A stretch of DNA of 64,000 bases from a virus (IMGVR_UViG_3300047666_000603:1-64000), one strand, 5' to 3'. Shown: positions 1 to 8,016, counted from the stretch's first letter. Made by a program: numbers and translations. Notes: generated by a model not told the origin, from the sequence alone.

Positions 1-165
1 TGAGTATTGTGATGGTTGATGGTGTTTTTTCATTCTTAGAAGCTCATGTTTTAGGTTGTTTAATCCTTGCCGCGATTTTTCTTCTATTGCTGTTAGAATG
101 TTTAGGAATGGGGCGGAGTAGTTTTTACTTTCCTCTGACAGCTTTCTTGCTTGTGTAGCTTTCAT
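1..165 (-). CDS. Hypothetical protein, 3' end beyond window edge
   Basis: An open frame begins at an ATG at 163-165 and stays open for 55 codons to the left edge, so the gene is partial. It starts MKATQARKLSEESKNYSAPF and is charged and probably helical. It overlaps the 3' end of the upstream HNH gene by 41 nt, which is more than usual in this operon but keeps strand and direction. No family recognised. A later start at a Met further left is possible. Confidence 0.5.
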   Translation of the reverse strand, partial: MKATQARKLSEESKNYSAPFLNILTAIEEKSRQGLNNLKHELLRMKKHHQPSQYS

Positions 166-523
166 ACCAAAATTTAATAGGTGTGTTATTTTCTTTTATG
201 ATTCCGTAGTCTAGGGCCATTCTGTATGCTGCGCTATCTCTTTGTAGTCTTTGTGTTTGCAGGTTTATTTCATTACGAAATTGCTCTAATGTCCATGTGC
301 TTTTCCATCTATTGCATCTGGCGCAGCTTGGGTTAAAGTTGGTTTCTTCGTGTTCACCTTTAGTGACACCCCACCTTTTACAGTCTTCTTCCGTACCATT
401 ATGCCAATGTGGTTTTATGTGGTCTATTTGCATTTGCTTATATTCCAATTCTACACCGCAATAGGCGCAACATTTGTTGTACTTATTCCAAACACGATTT
501 CTTATTTCTTTCTTTATATGCAT
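125..523 (-). CDS. HNH endonuclease
   Basis: 132 aa. A CAYCG zinc knuckle at about residues 19-23 is followed by the QIDHIKPHWHNG segment (DH of the HNH motif) and by NFNPSCARCNRWK, giving the C-x2-C...DH...N...C-x2-C arrangement of zinc-bound HNH nucleases. Such enzymes cut double-stranded DNA. In phages they can be free-standing homing nucleases or packaging helpers. It is one of three HNH genes in the window and sits at the distal end of the left early operon, which argues for a homing or host-DNA role rather than packaging. Confidence 0.85.
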   Translation of the reverse strand: MHIKKEIRNRVWNKYNKCCAYCGVELEYKQMQIDHIKPHWHNGTEEDCKRWGVTKGEHEETNFNPSCARCNRWKSTWTLEQFRNEINLQTQRLQRDSAAYRMALDYGIIKENNTPIKFWYESYTSKKAVRGK

Positions 524-537
524 ATCGTAAAAAAAAA

Positions 538-753
538 TTAGATGGAGAGCAGTTTCTTTATGTCTTCATTTATGTAGTCGTATGCTCTTTCTATTTCATT
601 AAATTCTGATGTTCCCTCTGTTCTTTTTCTCATGTCTTGGGCTATTCTTTGTCTATAACCTAGTAGTCTCATTAAGTTGGGTATGAGGTGTTCTGTTTCT
701 ACTTGGGAGGCTGATTGTATCTTAGCCCATTTGTCGTTGTATGCTGATTCCAT
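538..753 (-). CDS. Hypothetical protein, 71 aa
   Basis: Charged, mostly helical small protein (starts MESAYNDKWAKIQSASQVET). No recognisable motif. It lies in the minus-strand early operon with 14 nt to the next gene downstream and about 30 nt upstream, as in neighbouring genes. Function unknown. Confidence 0.6.
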   Translation of the reverse strand: MESAYNDKWAKIQSASQVETEHLIPNLMRLLGYRQRIAQDMRKRTEGTSEFNEIERAYDYINEDIKKLLSI

Positions 754-785
754 TGTTTTTGTGTTGTTTTAGATGTTGCGGGGAT

Positions 786-1121
786 TTAATAATGCCTTAC
801 AAGTGTGTACACGCCTCCTCTCTCAGCTTCTTTGCCCATAATCAGTGCGCGAAGAAATTCAAAGCTATCGCTATCAAATTCCATAACACTCTCAGACCAT
901 TGGCCTCCATGAATACTATACGCTTGGCGTATTAAACTAACACATTCATGTTTTGTGTTTTCACACAGGAACAGGCGTGTTTTCATTCCATATCCTGATT
1001 CATCTCTGTATTCGTAGCACTCTACAATTCCATCTCGGCATGAAAGGAATGAGTTTACATCTGATTCTTTTGTTTCTTCTTTGTCGAGGAATAGTTTATC
1101 TCCTCTATTTAGTTTATCCAT
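786..1121 (-). CDS. Hypothetical protein, 111 aa
   Basis: Starts MDKLNRGDKLFLDKEETKES; the first part (GDKLFL, GIVECYEYRDESG) alternates short beta strands and may be a small barrel. The later part contains VSLIRQAYSIHGG. No family recognised. Co-directional with the early operon. Confidence 0.6.
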   Translation of the reverse strand: MDKLNRGDKLFLDKEETKESDVNSFLSCRDGIVECYEYRDESGYGMKTRLFLCENTKHECVSLIRQAYSIHGGQWSESVMEFDSDSFEFLRALIMGKEAERGGVYTLVRHY

Positions 1122-1141
1122 TTGTTTATAATTTGCGGGGA

Positions 1142-1423
1142 TTACTTAACCCTTAGTTTCTGAGGGTTTGAGTATGGGGTGTAGTCTTTATCGTATTTCC
1201 ATAGTTTAGGTGTATTAGCTCCCCGTCTTTCTGGATTGTTAAGAAAAAATCCACATCCATTGTCAAATATCCAATTAATCCAGTCACAACTCGTTGGTCT
1301 TAAATCGTAAACAATTCTTTTAACACTTCCATTTCTATATAGGCCAAGTATCTCATCTCCCAAGTTTGGATGGTATTGGTTTATATCCTTCCAACTGTCG
1401 TTTAAATTTTCTATGAGCTTCAT
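1142..1423 (-). CDS. Hypothetical protein, 93 aa
   Basis: Starts MKLIENLNDSWKDINQYHPN. Aromatic-rich (several W, Y and F), with no transmembrane segment and no known motif. Member of the tightly packed minus-strand early operon. Function unknown. Confidence 0.6.
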   Translation of the reverse strand: MKLIENLNDSWKDINQYHPNLGDEILGLYRNGSVKRIVYDLRPTSCDWINWIFDNGCGFFLNNPERRGANTPKLWKYDKDYTPYSNPQKLRVK

Positions 1424-1435
1424 TTCTTTGTGTTT

Positions 1436-1660
1436 TTACTTATTGCGGGAGGTCTTAACGGGGATTTCTCCCATCCAAATCATTCTATCGTATTCCTCAT
1501 TCATTTTATGAGTAATGCGTATTCCAATGGAGTGTGGACTAGCGTAGTCTTCCACTAGGGAGTCTATGTCTTTCTGAGCCTCTTCTAGTTGCTTTTGTTG
1601 CTTTAGATAGAGGGGATGGGATTTAATGTATTTCTCTATGTGTTTTCTTAGTAGCTTCAT
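1436..1660 (-). CDS. Hypothetical protein, 74 aa
   Basis: Starts MKLLRKHIEKYIKSHPLYLK. Basic helical N-terminus with a short coiled-coil-like stretch (QQKQLEEAQKDIDSLVEDY). Its start overlaps the stop of the upstream gene by 4 nt (ATGA type), suggesting translational coupling. Confidence 0.6.
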   Translation of the reverse strand: MKLLRKHIEKYIKSHPLYLKQQKQLEEAQKDIDSLVEDYASPHSIGIRITHKMNEEYDRMIWMGEIPVKTSRNK

Positions 1661-1857
1661 TTCTTTGTGTTTTTAATTTTTGCGGGGATTGATGTGGGGT
1701 ATTTAGCTGTGAGTACCGCGTGATGAGGACAAAACCATAAAAACCCTTTGTAATAACCCTTGTAATTCCTGTAGTAATTCCACTTAGTCTCCTCTCCACA
1801 CATTATACACTCCCCTGTAATTTCTGACCCTGTAATTTCTATTTCTTTAGTCTTCAT
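1657..1857 (-). CDS. Small zinc-ribbon-like protein, 66 aa
   Basis: Contains CIMCGEE near residues 17-23 and FCPHH near residues 43-47, a C-x2-C...C-x-x-H spacing consistent with one structural zinc site. Surrounded by small early genes. Role unknown; nucleic-acid binding is possible but not shown by the sequence. Confidence 0.6.
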   Translation of the reverse strand: MKTKEIEITGSEITGECIMCGEETKWNYYRNYKGYYKGFLWFCPHHAVLTAKYPTSIPAKIKNTKK

Positions 1858-2056
1858 CGGGGCTTATTGGGTGAATATACACATTATTTTCTTCTATTCC
1901 GTATTTATTTATAGCGTCTGTTTTCGCATAGAAATATTCTTCCACGAAATTTTTTATGTCGCTTCTGTCTGGTATCTGATCGCAATAGGATGCTATTAGG
2001 CATTCGTGTCTAAAGTCGTCTATTATTCTGCTTAATGTGTCTATGTCCTCTTTCAT
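1847..2056 (-). CDS. Hypothetical protein, 69 aa
   Basis: Acidic small protein (starts MKEDIDTLSRIIDDFRHECL). Overlaps the downstream gene by 11 nt and the upstream gene by 4 nt. No motif recognised. Confidence 0.55.
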   Translation of the reverse strand: MKEDIDTLSRIIDDFRHECLIASYCDQIPDRSDIKNFVEEYFYAKTDAINKYGIEENNVYIHPISPDED

Positions 2057-2235
2057 ATCTTTAATATTTCCTTTATTTTACCCTTTACCCCTATAGGAAT
2101 ATCCCTAATTTCAGAAACGGTTAGTAATACTTCTTGCGCTTCCGCCAACTTATTTCTAAGACTCATTACCTCTGTAAATAGCAACTCTTTCTCTAAGGTA
2201 TCTACTGTTTTGTGATGACAGTCGTATTGATTCAT
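2053..2235 (-). CDS. Hypothetical protein, 60 aa
   Basis: Starts MNQYDCHHKTVDTLEKELLF and is mainly helical. Overlaps both neighbours by 4 nt (ATGA), so it is likely translated by coupling within the operon. No family recognised. Confidence 0.55.
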   Translation of the reverse strand: MNQYDCHHKTVDTLEKELLFTEVMSLRNKLAEAQEVLLTVSEIRDIPIGVKGKIKEILKI

Positions 2236-2387
2236 TTTTTTTTATTATCAAGGTTCACTACTTCTGGGTATATTTCCCCTATATTATCAGGAGTCACCAT
2301 TTGCTTTCCGTTATAGAAAGCCCATTCGTTTTTAGGAGACTCACTCTTCACTTTGTTAAGTATTTTCACAAACTTTTCATATGTCAT
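2232..2387 (-). CDS. Hypothetical protein, 51 aa (internal start chosen)
   Basis: The frame is open upstream, but the ATG at 2385-2387 (MTYEKFVKILNK) is chosen because it overlaps the stop of the upstream 56-aa gene as ATGA, the standard junction in this operon. The longer version would read through the whole of that gene in another frame. Function unknown. Confidence 0.6.
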   Translation of the reverse strand: MTYEKFVKILNKVKSESPKNEWAFYNGKQMVTPDNIGEIYPEVVNLDNKKK

Positions 2388-2554
2388 TTCGTCCAATCTT
2401 TTTCTAATGTTATTTCTATTTCGTAATGGGAGCTTTCTATTTCTCCGCAGCCAAGATAGTATTCTTTTCCCGTTTGACGAAGAAGAATGCCAGTTATTAT
2501 TCTTTCTAGCTGTGAGGGGTCTGTCTTGAGGTATACGATTTGTCCTAGCTTCAT
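2384..2554 (-). CDS. Hypothetical protein, 56 aa
   Basis: Starts MKLGQIVYLKTDPSQLERII and ends ITLEKDWTK. Begins by ATGA overlap with the stop of the HNH gene upstream and ends by ATGA overlap with the next gene. The beta-strand pattern (GQIVYLKT, GKEYYLG, SSHYEIEI) suggests a small barrel. Function unknown. Confidence 0.65.
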   Translation of the reverse strand: MKLGQIVYLKTDPSQLERIITGILLRQTGKEYYLGCGEIESSHYEIEITLEKDWTK

Positions 2555-2913
2555 TTCTTATGGGTTTTAGATTTATGACAAGGCTTACAAAGCACTTGGT
2601 AGCCCTCAACATCCTCACAGAATAACCTTTCTACAAAGCCTTTTAGGTCGTCTCCGTTACGTAGGCTGCCAGCTTCAATTTTGTGATCTACGTTTATATT
2701 CTTTTGCGGGTGATGCTTCTTACATTCCGCGCACAAAAACTCCCATTTCTGCCTCTTATTATTGCCTTTGTAGGGTCTACGGGCTTGCTCACGGGCTTGT
2801 TTAATGGGAAGCCAATACATTGTGCGGCGGCGGAGTGTTGAGCGTATCATCCCCCAGAAAGCCGCGTTACTCATTGTGCCGCCATTTCTTGTTTTTTCTA
2901 CACGTCTACCCAT
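2551..2913 (-). CDS. HNH endonuclease
   Basis: 120 aa. FLCAECKKHH, NINVDHKIEAGS and YQVLCKPCHKSK give the C-x2-C / DH / C-x2-C-H pattern of HNH nucleases; the DHK segment supplies the catalytic histidine. The N-terminal 50 residues are basic and aromatic. A homing nuclease or an accessory packaging nuclease are the usual roles. The terminase genes are 26 kb away, which favours the former. Translationally coupled to the 56-aa gene downstream. Confidence 0.85.
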   Translation of the reverse strand: MGRRVEKTRNGGTMSNAAFWGMIRSTLRRRTMYWLPIKQAREQARRPYKGNNKRQKWEFLCAECKKHHPQKNINVDHKIEAGSLRNGDDLKGFVERLFCEDVEGYQVLCKPCHKSKTHKK

Positions 2914-2924
2914 TTATCATTCAT

Positions 2925-3107
2925 TTAAAACTTATATTTGTATGCCGAACTTCTACTTTCTTCAATCTCTTCCTTGCTTCTTGTTTTGATATTTAGCTTA
3001 GGCACTTCAAACCTACTCCCGCACTCACTACACTTCTTACCAACCTCAACTATTACCTTGTCGCATTTAGGACACCATGTTTGAAATCGCTTGTAGTTAG
3101 ATTTCAT
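2925..3107 (-). CDS. Zinc-ribbon protein, 60 aa
   Basis: Two CxxC knuckles, CPKCDK near residues 12-17 and CSECGS near residues 27-32, form a classic zinc ribbon. The start MKSNYKRFQTW at 3105-3107 overlaps the previous gene by only 11 nt; the longer open frame to 3158 would overlap it by 62 nt and is less likely. Probably nucleic-acid or protein binding. Confidence 0.65.
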   Translation of the reverse strand: MKSNYKRFQTWCPKCDKVIVEVGKKCSECGSRFEVPKLNIKTRSKEEIEESRSSAYKYKF

Positions 3108-3336
3108 TTTCCTTATTAAACTCTGAATACGCCTTTTTAAATCCAATAGCCTCACCACTTCTTCTTATCATTGTTGTTCCAATAGTATACATCGGAACAA
3201 TAAAAACCCAAAACTGCCAAGAAATAAAGTTATAGTTAATCATCAGACTACCTGAAAAGAGTATTATTAATGATCCTAGAAACTCACTCTTGCTTAAACT
3301 ATTGAGTATCTTTCTCATAATTTTATTGCTGTCCAT
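3097..3336 (-). CDS. Small membrane protein, two TM segments
   Basis: 79 aa with two hydrophobic stretches, about residues 18-35 (FLGSLIILFSGSLMINY) and 40-57 (WQFWVFIVPMYTIGTTMI), so an inner-membrane hairpin. Function unknown; it sits beside the DnaA-like gene in the early operon. Confidence 0.6.
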   Translation of the reverse strand: MDSNKIMRKILNSLSKSEFLGSLIILFSGSLMINYNFISWQFWVFIVPMYTIGTTMIRRSGEAIGFKKAYSEFNKENEI

Positions 3337-3363
3337 TTATTCTTATTTACTGTTGTGCGATTA

Positions 3364-3981
3364 TTATTTAACAAAACTTAAAACCCTATCTATCTCTACT
3401 TTCTCTTGTCTTGAGGGAGCCACTAACTCATAATCACTACTTAAAGCCTCATATTTCTCTTTGTATTCTTCCTTTCTTTTTCTCTCTCGAACGAGGTTTG
3501 CCTCTACAACTCCCTTTTCCTCCGCCATTTTAGCTAAAAGAATCATTTGCTCGTCCATCTTACGCTCCATCCTATTTATTTTCTGCTCGATAATTTTTGT
3601 GTCCTCAAGGATGATTTGGCTCATATCTTTTGACTTGTCTGTTAATTGCCTCCTAAATTGCTTTATGTGAGGAAGGAAGTCTTCATAATGCTGTTGCATA
3701 GTGCGGGAGGATGGGTCTTTTAGCTCCTTGGAGTTATTCCAAGACTTAATGCTATGTATAATTGTAGCGTGATTTTGCCCAAAAACTTTTCCTGTCATTA
3801 TTAATGTGAGCCAAAGTTCTTTGTGTATTATTGCTGTAAGCACTTGCCTAGCTAATATTACGCGTCTCTTGCGGCAAACGGAAAGCATATCCACCCCGTA
3901 ATTCCTTCCCATCTCCCGCACTAAAACCTTTAGATTCAATAAAAGCTTCTTCTCCGTAACATCCTCCATTATGTTTTCCAT
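3364..3981 (-). CDS. DnaA domain-IV-like DNA-binding protein
   Basis: 205 aa. Residues about 30-85 resemble the C-terminal DnaA-box-binding domain: RKRRVILARQVLTAI followed by KVFGQNHATIIHSIKSW, matching the family's ARQ... and GxxHATIIH signature. There is no AAA+ ATPase region. The second half is a long charged coiled coil (EQKINRMERKMDEQMILLAK). It could bind DnaA boxes to steer host DnaA or to control the phage origin or transcription. It directly follows the NAMPT-like gene with no gap. Confidence 0.7.
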   Translation of the reverse strand: MENIMEDVTEKKLLLNLKVLVREMGRNYGVDMLSVCRKRRVILARQVLTAIIHKELWLTLIMTGKVFGQNHATIIHSIKSWNNSKELKDPSSRTMQQHYEDFLPHIKQFRRQLTDKSKDMSQIILEDTKIIEQKINRMERKMDEQMILLAKMAEEKGVVEANLVRERKRKEEYKEKYEALSSDYELVAPSRQEKVEIDRVLSFVK

Positions 3982-5457
3982 TTATTGTTTGTTTAATGTT
4001 TCTCTAATTTCCGTTAATGTTATTTGGTTTTTAAACTCACCATTAACGTATATTGTCTTTAATTCCCCGCCCTCATCTTCACGAGAAACAGATTGTATTA
4101 AAAAATAATCTTCACCATCTTTTTCGACTCTAAGGAGTCCTTTAGCTGATTTTTTGTCACCACTATCTGTTATTGGGTCTTTAAAAATTTCTCTTCCCTC
4201 TCCGCTCACCTCTATATAAGTGGCCTTCATAGCAAACCCATAAGTGTCTCTTGTGTTAAATTGGTAGGTGAATGAGCCGATACCTAATATAATATTGGTG
4301 CTTGCAAACCCCTTTTCAGCCAATCTAAGGCATATTTGTTGCGCTCTATCCACTGTTATACTATCCCCATATATAGCTCCTATATGAGGGTCTAACACCT
4401 TAAATCCCTGCTCATTAATAGTACCACCAAAGATGTCCCAAAGTAATTCTATTACTCCTTTATGTTCTGGTTTTAAACCATTACCTCCGTATGATTCTCT
4501 TTCCTGTTTACTTGAACCTCTACCACAAATAATATCAACAGGATCACCACTATCAGGACGGATAACCACTTTCCCATCACGGGAAAGAATTTCATCTTTA
4601 AGAACGGGTAAATACTCTGTAAGTACTTTCCATAAGTTCCAAGTGTCGCTTACAACAGAAAGAATGCCTACAGGAAATTGATTAAGCAAATACCTAAAAG
4701 TTCCTATCTCATCATCTTTCGTTCCTGCGCTCATAACGCTATGCTCTGTTGCGTTAACTGAATGAACAACATCACCCACCTCGTCGTAGTATTTTCGCGC
4801 CCCATGAATAGTGGGCAACCCGTCAGACCCTTTAAATGATGTAGCGTGGCCTAATCCACTAGAAATTGAAGCGTCAATAGAGTCCATCCCACGCATTGAG
4901 AAATCATGCCCCTGAAAATCCACAAACCCTAAATTGCCTGAGTCTGTTGTTTCGGCCCAAAATAAAAGCGTACCCTTATATATATTCGCAATAGTAGCGG
5001 AGGTTATGGGCTTCCATAAGAGGTTGCTAATTAGCGTCTCAAGATAATTTGTAATCCAATAAAAATCAGGGTGCGTATTTACAACCGTAAGAACAGGGAT
5101 GCCAATAGGCACAATCTCACCCTCTTTTATCCCCTTCACTTCAATGGGTAAATAGCCTAAATCATGCAGGCTCTCGAAGTGAGAAACGTCATAATTAGTA
5201 AATAGGTGCGCGGAAAACTCTCGCTTCAACTCCCCACAAACCTCTTCTTTTGGTTTTGAAAAGAATCCTTCGTTAAACATCTCATTAATCTTCCTTACAA
5301 CCATTTGTTGACCAAAGCTCACCACTCCGCTCAATCCTGCTTTTAAAGCGTGTCTATTACTTCTAGGTGTAAAATTGCTATACACTAATGTTGTTCCTTT
5401 CGGGTACATTAAGTGATGTCCTAATTTGTACGAGTCTGTTGCTAGTAATGGATTCAT
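3982..5457 (-). CDS. nadV: Nicotinamide phosphoribosyltransferase family (NAMPT / Namat-like)
   Basis: 491 aa, full length for NAMPT. Visible landmarks: LLATDSYKLGHH (4-15), GHDFSMRGMDS (183-193), TEHSVMSAG with the active-site His (about 237-245) and VVIRPDSGDP (297-306), corresponding to the human NAMPT regions around F193/D219, H247 and R311/D313. NAMPT joins nicotinamide to PRPP. In phage NARP1 the homologous Namat instead joins nicotinamide to ADP-ribose pyrophosphate to give NAD+ directly. It forms a start/stop-overlapping triad with an HAD gene and a PRPP-synthetase-like gene. Which substrate is used cannot be read from the sequence. Confidence 0.92.
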   Translation of the reverse strand: MNPLLATDSYKLGHHLMYPKGTTLVYSNFTPRSNRHALKAGLSGVVSFGQQMVVRKINEMFNEGFFSKPKEEVCGELKREFSAHLFTNYDVSHFESLHDLGYLPIEVKGIKEGEIVPIGIPVLTVVNTHPDFYWITNYLETLISNLLWKPITSATIANIYKGTLLFWAETTDSGNLGFVDFQGHDFSMRGMDSIDASISSGLGHATSFKGSDGLPTIHGARKYYDEVGDVVHSVNATEHSVMSAGTKDDEIGTFRYLLNQFPVGILSVVSDTWNLWKVLTEYLPVLKDEILSRDGKVVIRPDSGDPVDIICGRGSSKQERESYGGNGLKPEHKGVIELLWDIFGGTINEQGFKVLDPHIGAIYGDSITVDRAQQICLRLAEKGFASTNIILGIGSFTYQFNTRDTYGFAMKATYIEVSGEGREIFKDPITDSGDKKSAKGLLRVEKDGEDYFLIQSVSREDEGGELKTIYVNGEFKNQITLTEIRETLNKQ

Positions 5458-5837
5458 TTGTATATTTCTTTTTTAAATTCTGTTAGTATTTCAATAGACT
5501 CATTTAACCCCGCCTTATCATCAAGAAGAATATTAAAGAATGGTTTATCTCCGTTACCGATTATTACAGGCGACCTATTTACGTAGTCAAAATTTATATC
5601 TAACGAATGTAGTATAAATTCCTTGTATTTCAAAGAAGAATTGTCAGAAACAGTGTAAATACAAAGAACAATGTCTTCTTTTTTAAACGATTTTATAAGG
5701 CTTTGAACCCTCGCGCACCTTTCCTCTATGTATTCTGATATTGTTAATGGGAAAATAGTGTCATCAAAATCAAGACCTATAATTATTTTACGGTGTTCAG
5801 AGAACGTTCTAATCAATTTTTCTGTCTCGTACCTCAT
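5454..5837 (-). CDS. HAD-superfamily hydrolase-like protein
   Basis: 127 aa. Motif I is GLDFDDTIFPL (about 20-30), the DxD nucleophile pair of HAD phosphatases. IYTVSDNSS provides a motif II Thr/Ser candidate and NILLDDKAGL the acidic motif IV. It is short and has little or no cap domain. Its start overlaps the stop of the PRPP-synthetase-like gene and its stop overlaps the NAMPT start (4 nt each), so the three are very likely co-translated. Possible roles are dephosphorylating an ADP-ribose or nucleotide intermediate or removing a defence signal; both are inference. Confidence 0.7.
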   Translation of the reverse strand: MRYETEKLIRTFSEHRKIIIGLDFDDTIFPLTISEYIEERCARVQSLIKSFKKEDIVLCIYTVSDNSSLKYKEFILHSLDINFDYVNRSPVIIGNGDKPFFNILLDDKAGLNESIEILTEFKKEIYK

Positions 5838-6625
5838 ATCACTTTTGTTTGAGATACTAATGGGTTACTTATTTCTTTCACTGAATTTGTTGTTAGTATT
5901 CCCTTAAAATGTTTACCCAATTCATCGAACCCCTTACTAAATATACCATGTGTCACCCATAGAAATAAGTCCCCTCGAAATCCAGACATGGTTAATTGCT
6001 TAGATATTTCCACAAAAGTTCTACCTCCATCGCAAATATCATCTACAATTAAAGCCCTTTCAAATTTAGGTGTCTTACTTAATTTTGTGTGGGTGATTTC
6101 CCCACTTAATGATCTAATCTTTTCGCAAGACACAAAGTCTATGTCTAAATTTCCTGACGTGATTTTATTTAAAAACTCACAAAACGCCCAAACTTTTTTG
6201 TAAGCCCCAAAGTCAGGTGAAATTATGCTTATTCCATATTCCAATCCATTAGTTATCTTCACCACCTCATCAAGAATCATGGGAAATACGTCCATTTGCT
6301 CAAGATTGTCCACGGCGTTCTCTAAAGCCATTGAATGAGGGTCTATCGTAATCACCTTACTAAACCCTTGAGCGTTTATTAATGGGGCTAAAACATCCTT
6401 TACATAGTTTATTCCACCATCTTCAAAAGCCCTGTCGCTTCTACCGCCCATTATGTACGGGGCGTAAAGAGTTATTTTTTCTAATCCGTATCTTTTTAGC
6501 GCAACGCTTTTTACTATCATGTGTTGAAAATCTTCCCAAGAGGCCAATCTTGTTTGTATTTCACTATCATCATCGTCTTCCGCTCTATAAAGTAACTGTC
6601 CGTCTGGAAATTCTGTTAGTATCAT
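5834..6625 (-). CDS. Ribose-phosphate pyrophosphokinase-like (Prs / Adps-like)
   Basis: 263 aa, slightly shorter than bacterial Prs (about 310). LYAPYIMGGRSDRAF (about 55-69) aligns with the Prs YxPYARQDR region, KVITIDPHS with VITMDLHA, and ALIVDDICDGGRTF (about 193-206) is the PRPP-binding loop of type I phosphoribosyltransferase-fold enzymes. Prs makes PRPP from ribose 5-phosphate. The phage homologue Adps in NARP1 pyrophosphorylates ADP-ribose. Pairing with a NAMPT-like gene, and the absence of an NMN adenylyltransferase here, favour the NARP1 reading. GGRSDR replacing ARQDR is a visible deviation. Confidence 0.85.
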   Translation of the reverse strand: MILTEFPDGQLLYRAEDDDDSEIQTRLASWEDFQHMIVKSVALKRYGLEKITLYAPYIMGGRSDRAFEDGGINYVKDVLAPLINAQGFSKVITIDPHSMALENAVDNLEQMDVFPMILDEVVKITNGLEYGISIISPDFGAYKKVWAFCEFLNKITSGNLDIDFVSCEKIRSLSGEITHTKLSKTPKFERALIVDDICDGGRTFVEISKQLTMSGFRGDLFLWVTHGIFSKGFDELGKHFKGILTTNSVKEISNPLVSQTKVI

Positions 6626-6627
6626 AT

Positions 6628-7158
6628 CTATTTGTTTAAATAACGCGGGAGTTCATATCCAACCCAAAACCCCGCTCTGTTTGCAAATGTATAACATATC
6701 ACCCGTAATACAAAGGTTTTCCAGTTATTTTCACACCTCGGCATTAATAAAAACGTTGCTCCTATGCTGAAATTCCTCAATGTTCTTAAAGCGTGATAGG
6801 CATCTGTTCCTCCCACGAATACAGTGGTGCTTCCAATGAATGCGGGGCCGTCACTCACCTCTCTATTCTTGTATTTGTTCTTCCAAGAAATGTCGGGGTT
6901 GTGCCAAGCGTCATTAACATCCCCGTAGAACGCCTCATAGCTTGCGTAGTCCCATTTCGTGATTTCCGCTGTGCCATCTGCCCATCCCGCTAGAAACATA
7001 GCTGAGGAAGCCCAAATGTCTTTCTTATCTAGCTTCCACCAATTGTCTTGGGCGGAAAGTGATGTTGAAAATAAAATACCAACCAAAATCAAAATTATTG
7101 CTAATAGCAAAAATTTAATGTCAAGCAACCCCTCCTCTATCGGGTCTTTGTCTTTCAT
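6628..7158 (-). CDS. Membrane-anchored or exported protein, 176 aa
   Basis: A hydrophobic segment at about 13-31 (FLLLAIILILVGILFSTSL) is followed by SAQDN, resembling a signal peptide or N-terminal anchor. The remainder is aromatic-rich (WWKLDKKDIW, NPDISWKNKY) with a possible second hydrophobic segment (FSIGATFLLM). Two nt upstream of the Prs-like start. Function unknown; the periplasm is the likely location. Confidence 0.6.
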   Translation of the reverse strand: MKDKDPIEEGLLDIKFLLLAIILILVGILFSTSLSAQDNWWKLDKKDIWASSAMFLAGWADGTAEITKWDYASYEAFYGDVNDAWHNPDISWKNKYKNREVSDGPAFIGSTTVFVGGTDAYHALRTLRNFSIGATFLLMPRCENNWKTFVLRVICYTFANRAGFWVGYELPRYLNK

Positions 7159-7511
7159 TTCTCTATGTTTTTAGGTGGGGTGGGAAGAGGCATCCAATGG
7201 GTAGGTATTACTCCACACTCCCCGTTATCCCATAAATCATCATCTGTTTCGCTGTAATAAGCAGCATCAGTCCAGTTGTCACGATTATTACATACTAAAA
7301 ACTTCCAATTTTTAAGAACCTCTTTATTTGTTGGGAGCCTATCCTCAACGCTTATCCATTTATTTTTTTTCCTTAAGCTATCGAAATAATGATTTATAGC
7401 TTTAGGTATTACGGACGAGTGGTGACAAGCTTTTGTAGCTAATTCATCATAATGCTCTAAAGCATCCCTTCGCAAATCTTCTAGTGGTGTTTGACACGCT
7501 CTTTCTTCCAT
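7155..7511 (-). CDS. DUF551-domain protein
   Basis: 118 aa. The C-terminal part begins WISVEDRLPTNKE and ends THWMPLPTPPK, the start and end signatures of the DUF551 family, common in phages and of unknown function. The N-terminal 45 residues are helical. ATGA overlap with the downstream membrane-protein gene. Confidence 0.75.
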   Translation of the reverse strand: MEERACQTPLEDLRRDALEHYDELATKACHHSSVIPKAINHYFDSLRKKNKWISVEDRLPTNKEVLKNWKFLVCNNRDNWTDAAYYSETDDDLWDNGECGVIPTHWMPLPTPPKNIEK

Positions 7512-7533
7512 TACATTAATTTTTGATAAAAAA

Positions 7534-8016
7534 TTACACTTGTTGTCTTGATGAAAATAATTCTTCTTTTAATAACGAAATCTTCTGCACACAACTATCC
7601 CTGTAGGACTTACACGTTTGGTAATATCCGTATACGTAATTATACCCCCGCTCTGAAAATATATGCGTTAAAAGAAACGGAGCTATTAACATTCTAGCTT
7701 TATATTTTGCATCATCCACGCTATATCTGTTGCCCGTTGTCTCATTAACCTCACAGCGTAGCCTCTCGTATTCAGAGTTAAATGCTTGTTGATGATTCAT
7801 TTCCGCGAGGTGCTGTATTTCTTTTGCTTTGGCTAATATCTCCCCGATGTGAAATGAGAGGCCGTTGAAGCTATCTTTGACATCACACAATACATGAGGA
7901 TTGTCTTTGTTCTCATTGTATTCTGCTATTGTAGCCTCTAGCTTCCCCTTCACCTTCTCTCCCGTTACATAGGAGAATAAATTGTCTGCCCTCTGTTGTA
8001 ATGTTAATTCACTCAT
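7534..8016 (-). CDS. Hypothetical protein, 160 aa
   Basis: Predominantly helical and charged (starts MSELTLQQRADNLFSYVTGE); no transmembrane segment and no motif recognised. The stretch VNETTGNRYSVDDAKYKARM resembles recombination-accessory or virion chaperone helices only vaguely. Coupled to the upstream HTH gene by ATGA. Confidence 0.6.
   Translation of the reverse strand: MSELTLQQRADNLFSYVTGEKVKGKLEATIAEYNENKDNPHVLCDVKDSFNGLSFHIGEILAKAKEIQHLAEMNHQQAFNSEYERLRCEVNETTGNRYSVDDAKYKARMLIAPFLLTHIFSERGYNYVYGYYQTCKSYRDSCVQKISLLKEELFSSRQQV

Noticed and set aside
2388-2618. 128-aa frame covering 2232-2618
   Set aside because: Its first part is the shadow of a coupled 56-aa gene in another frame; basic, low-complexity translation is unlike the other early proteins.
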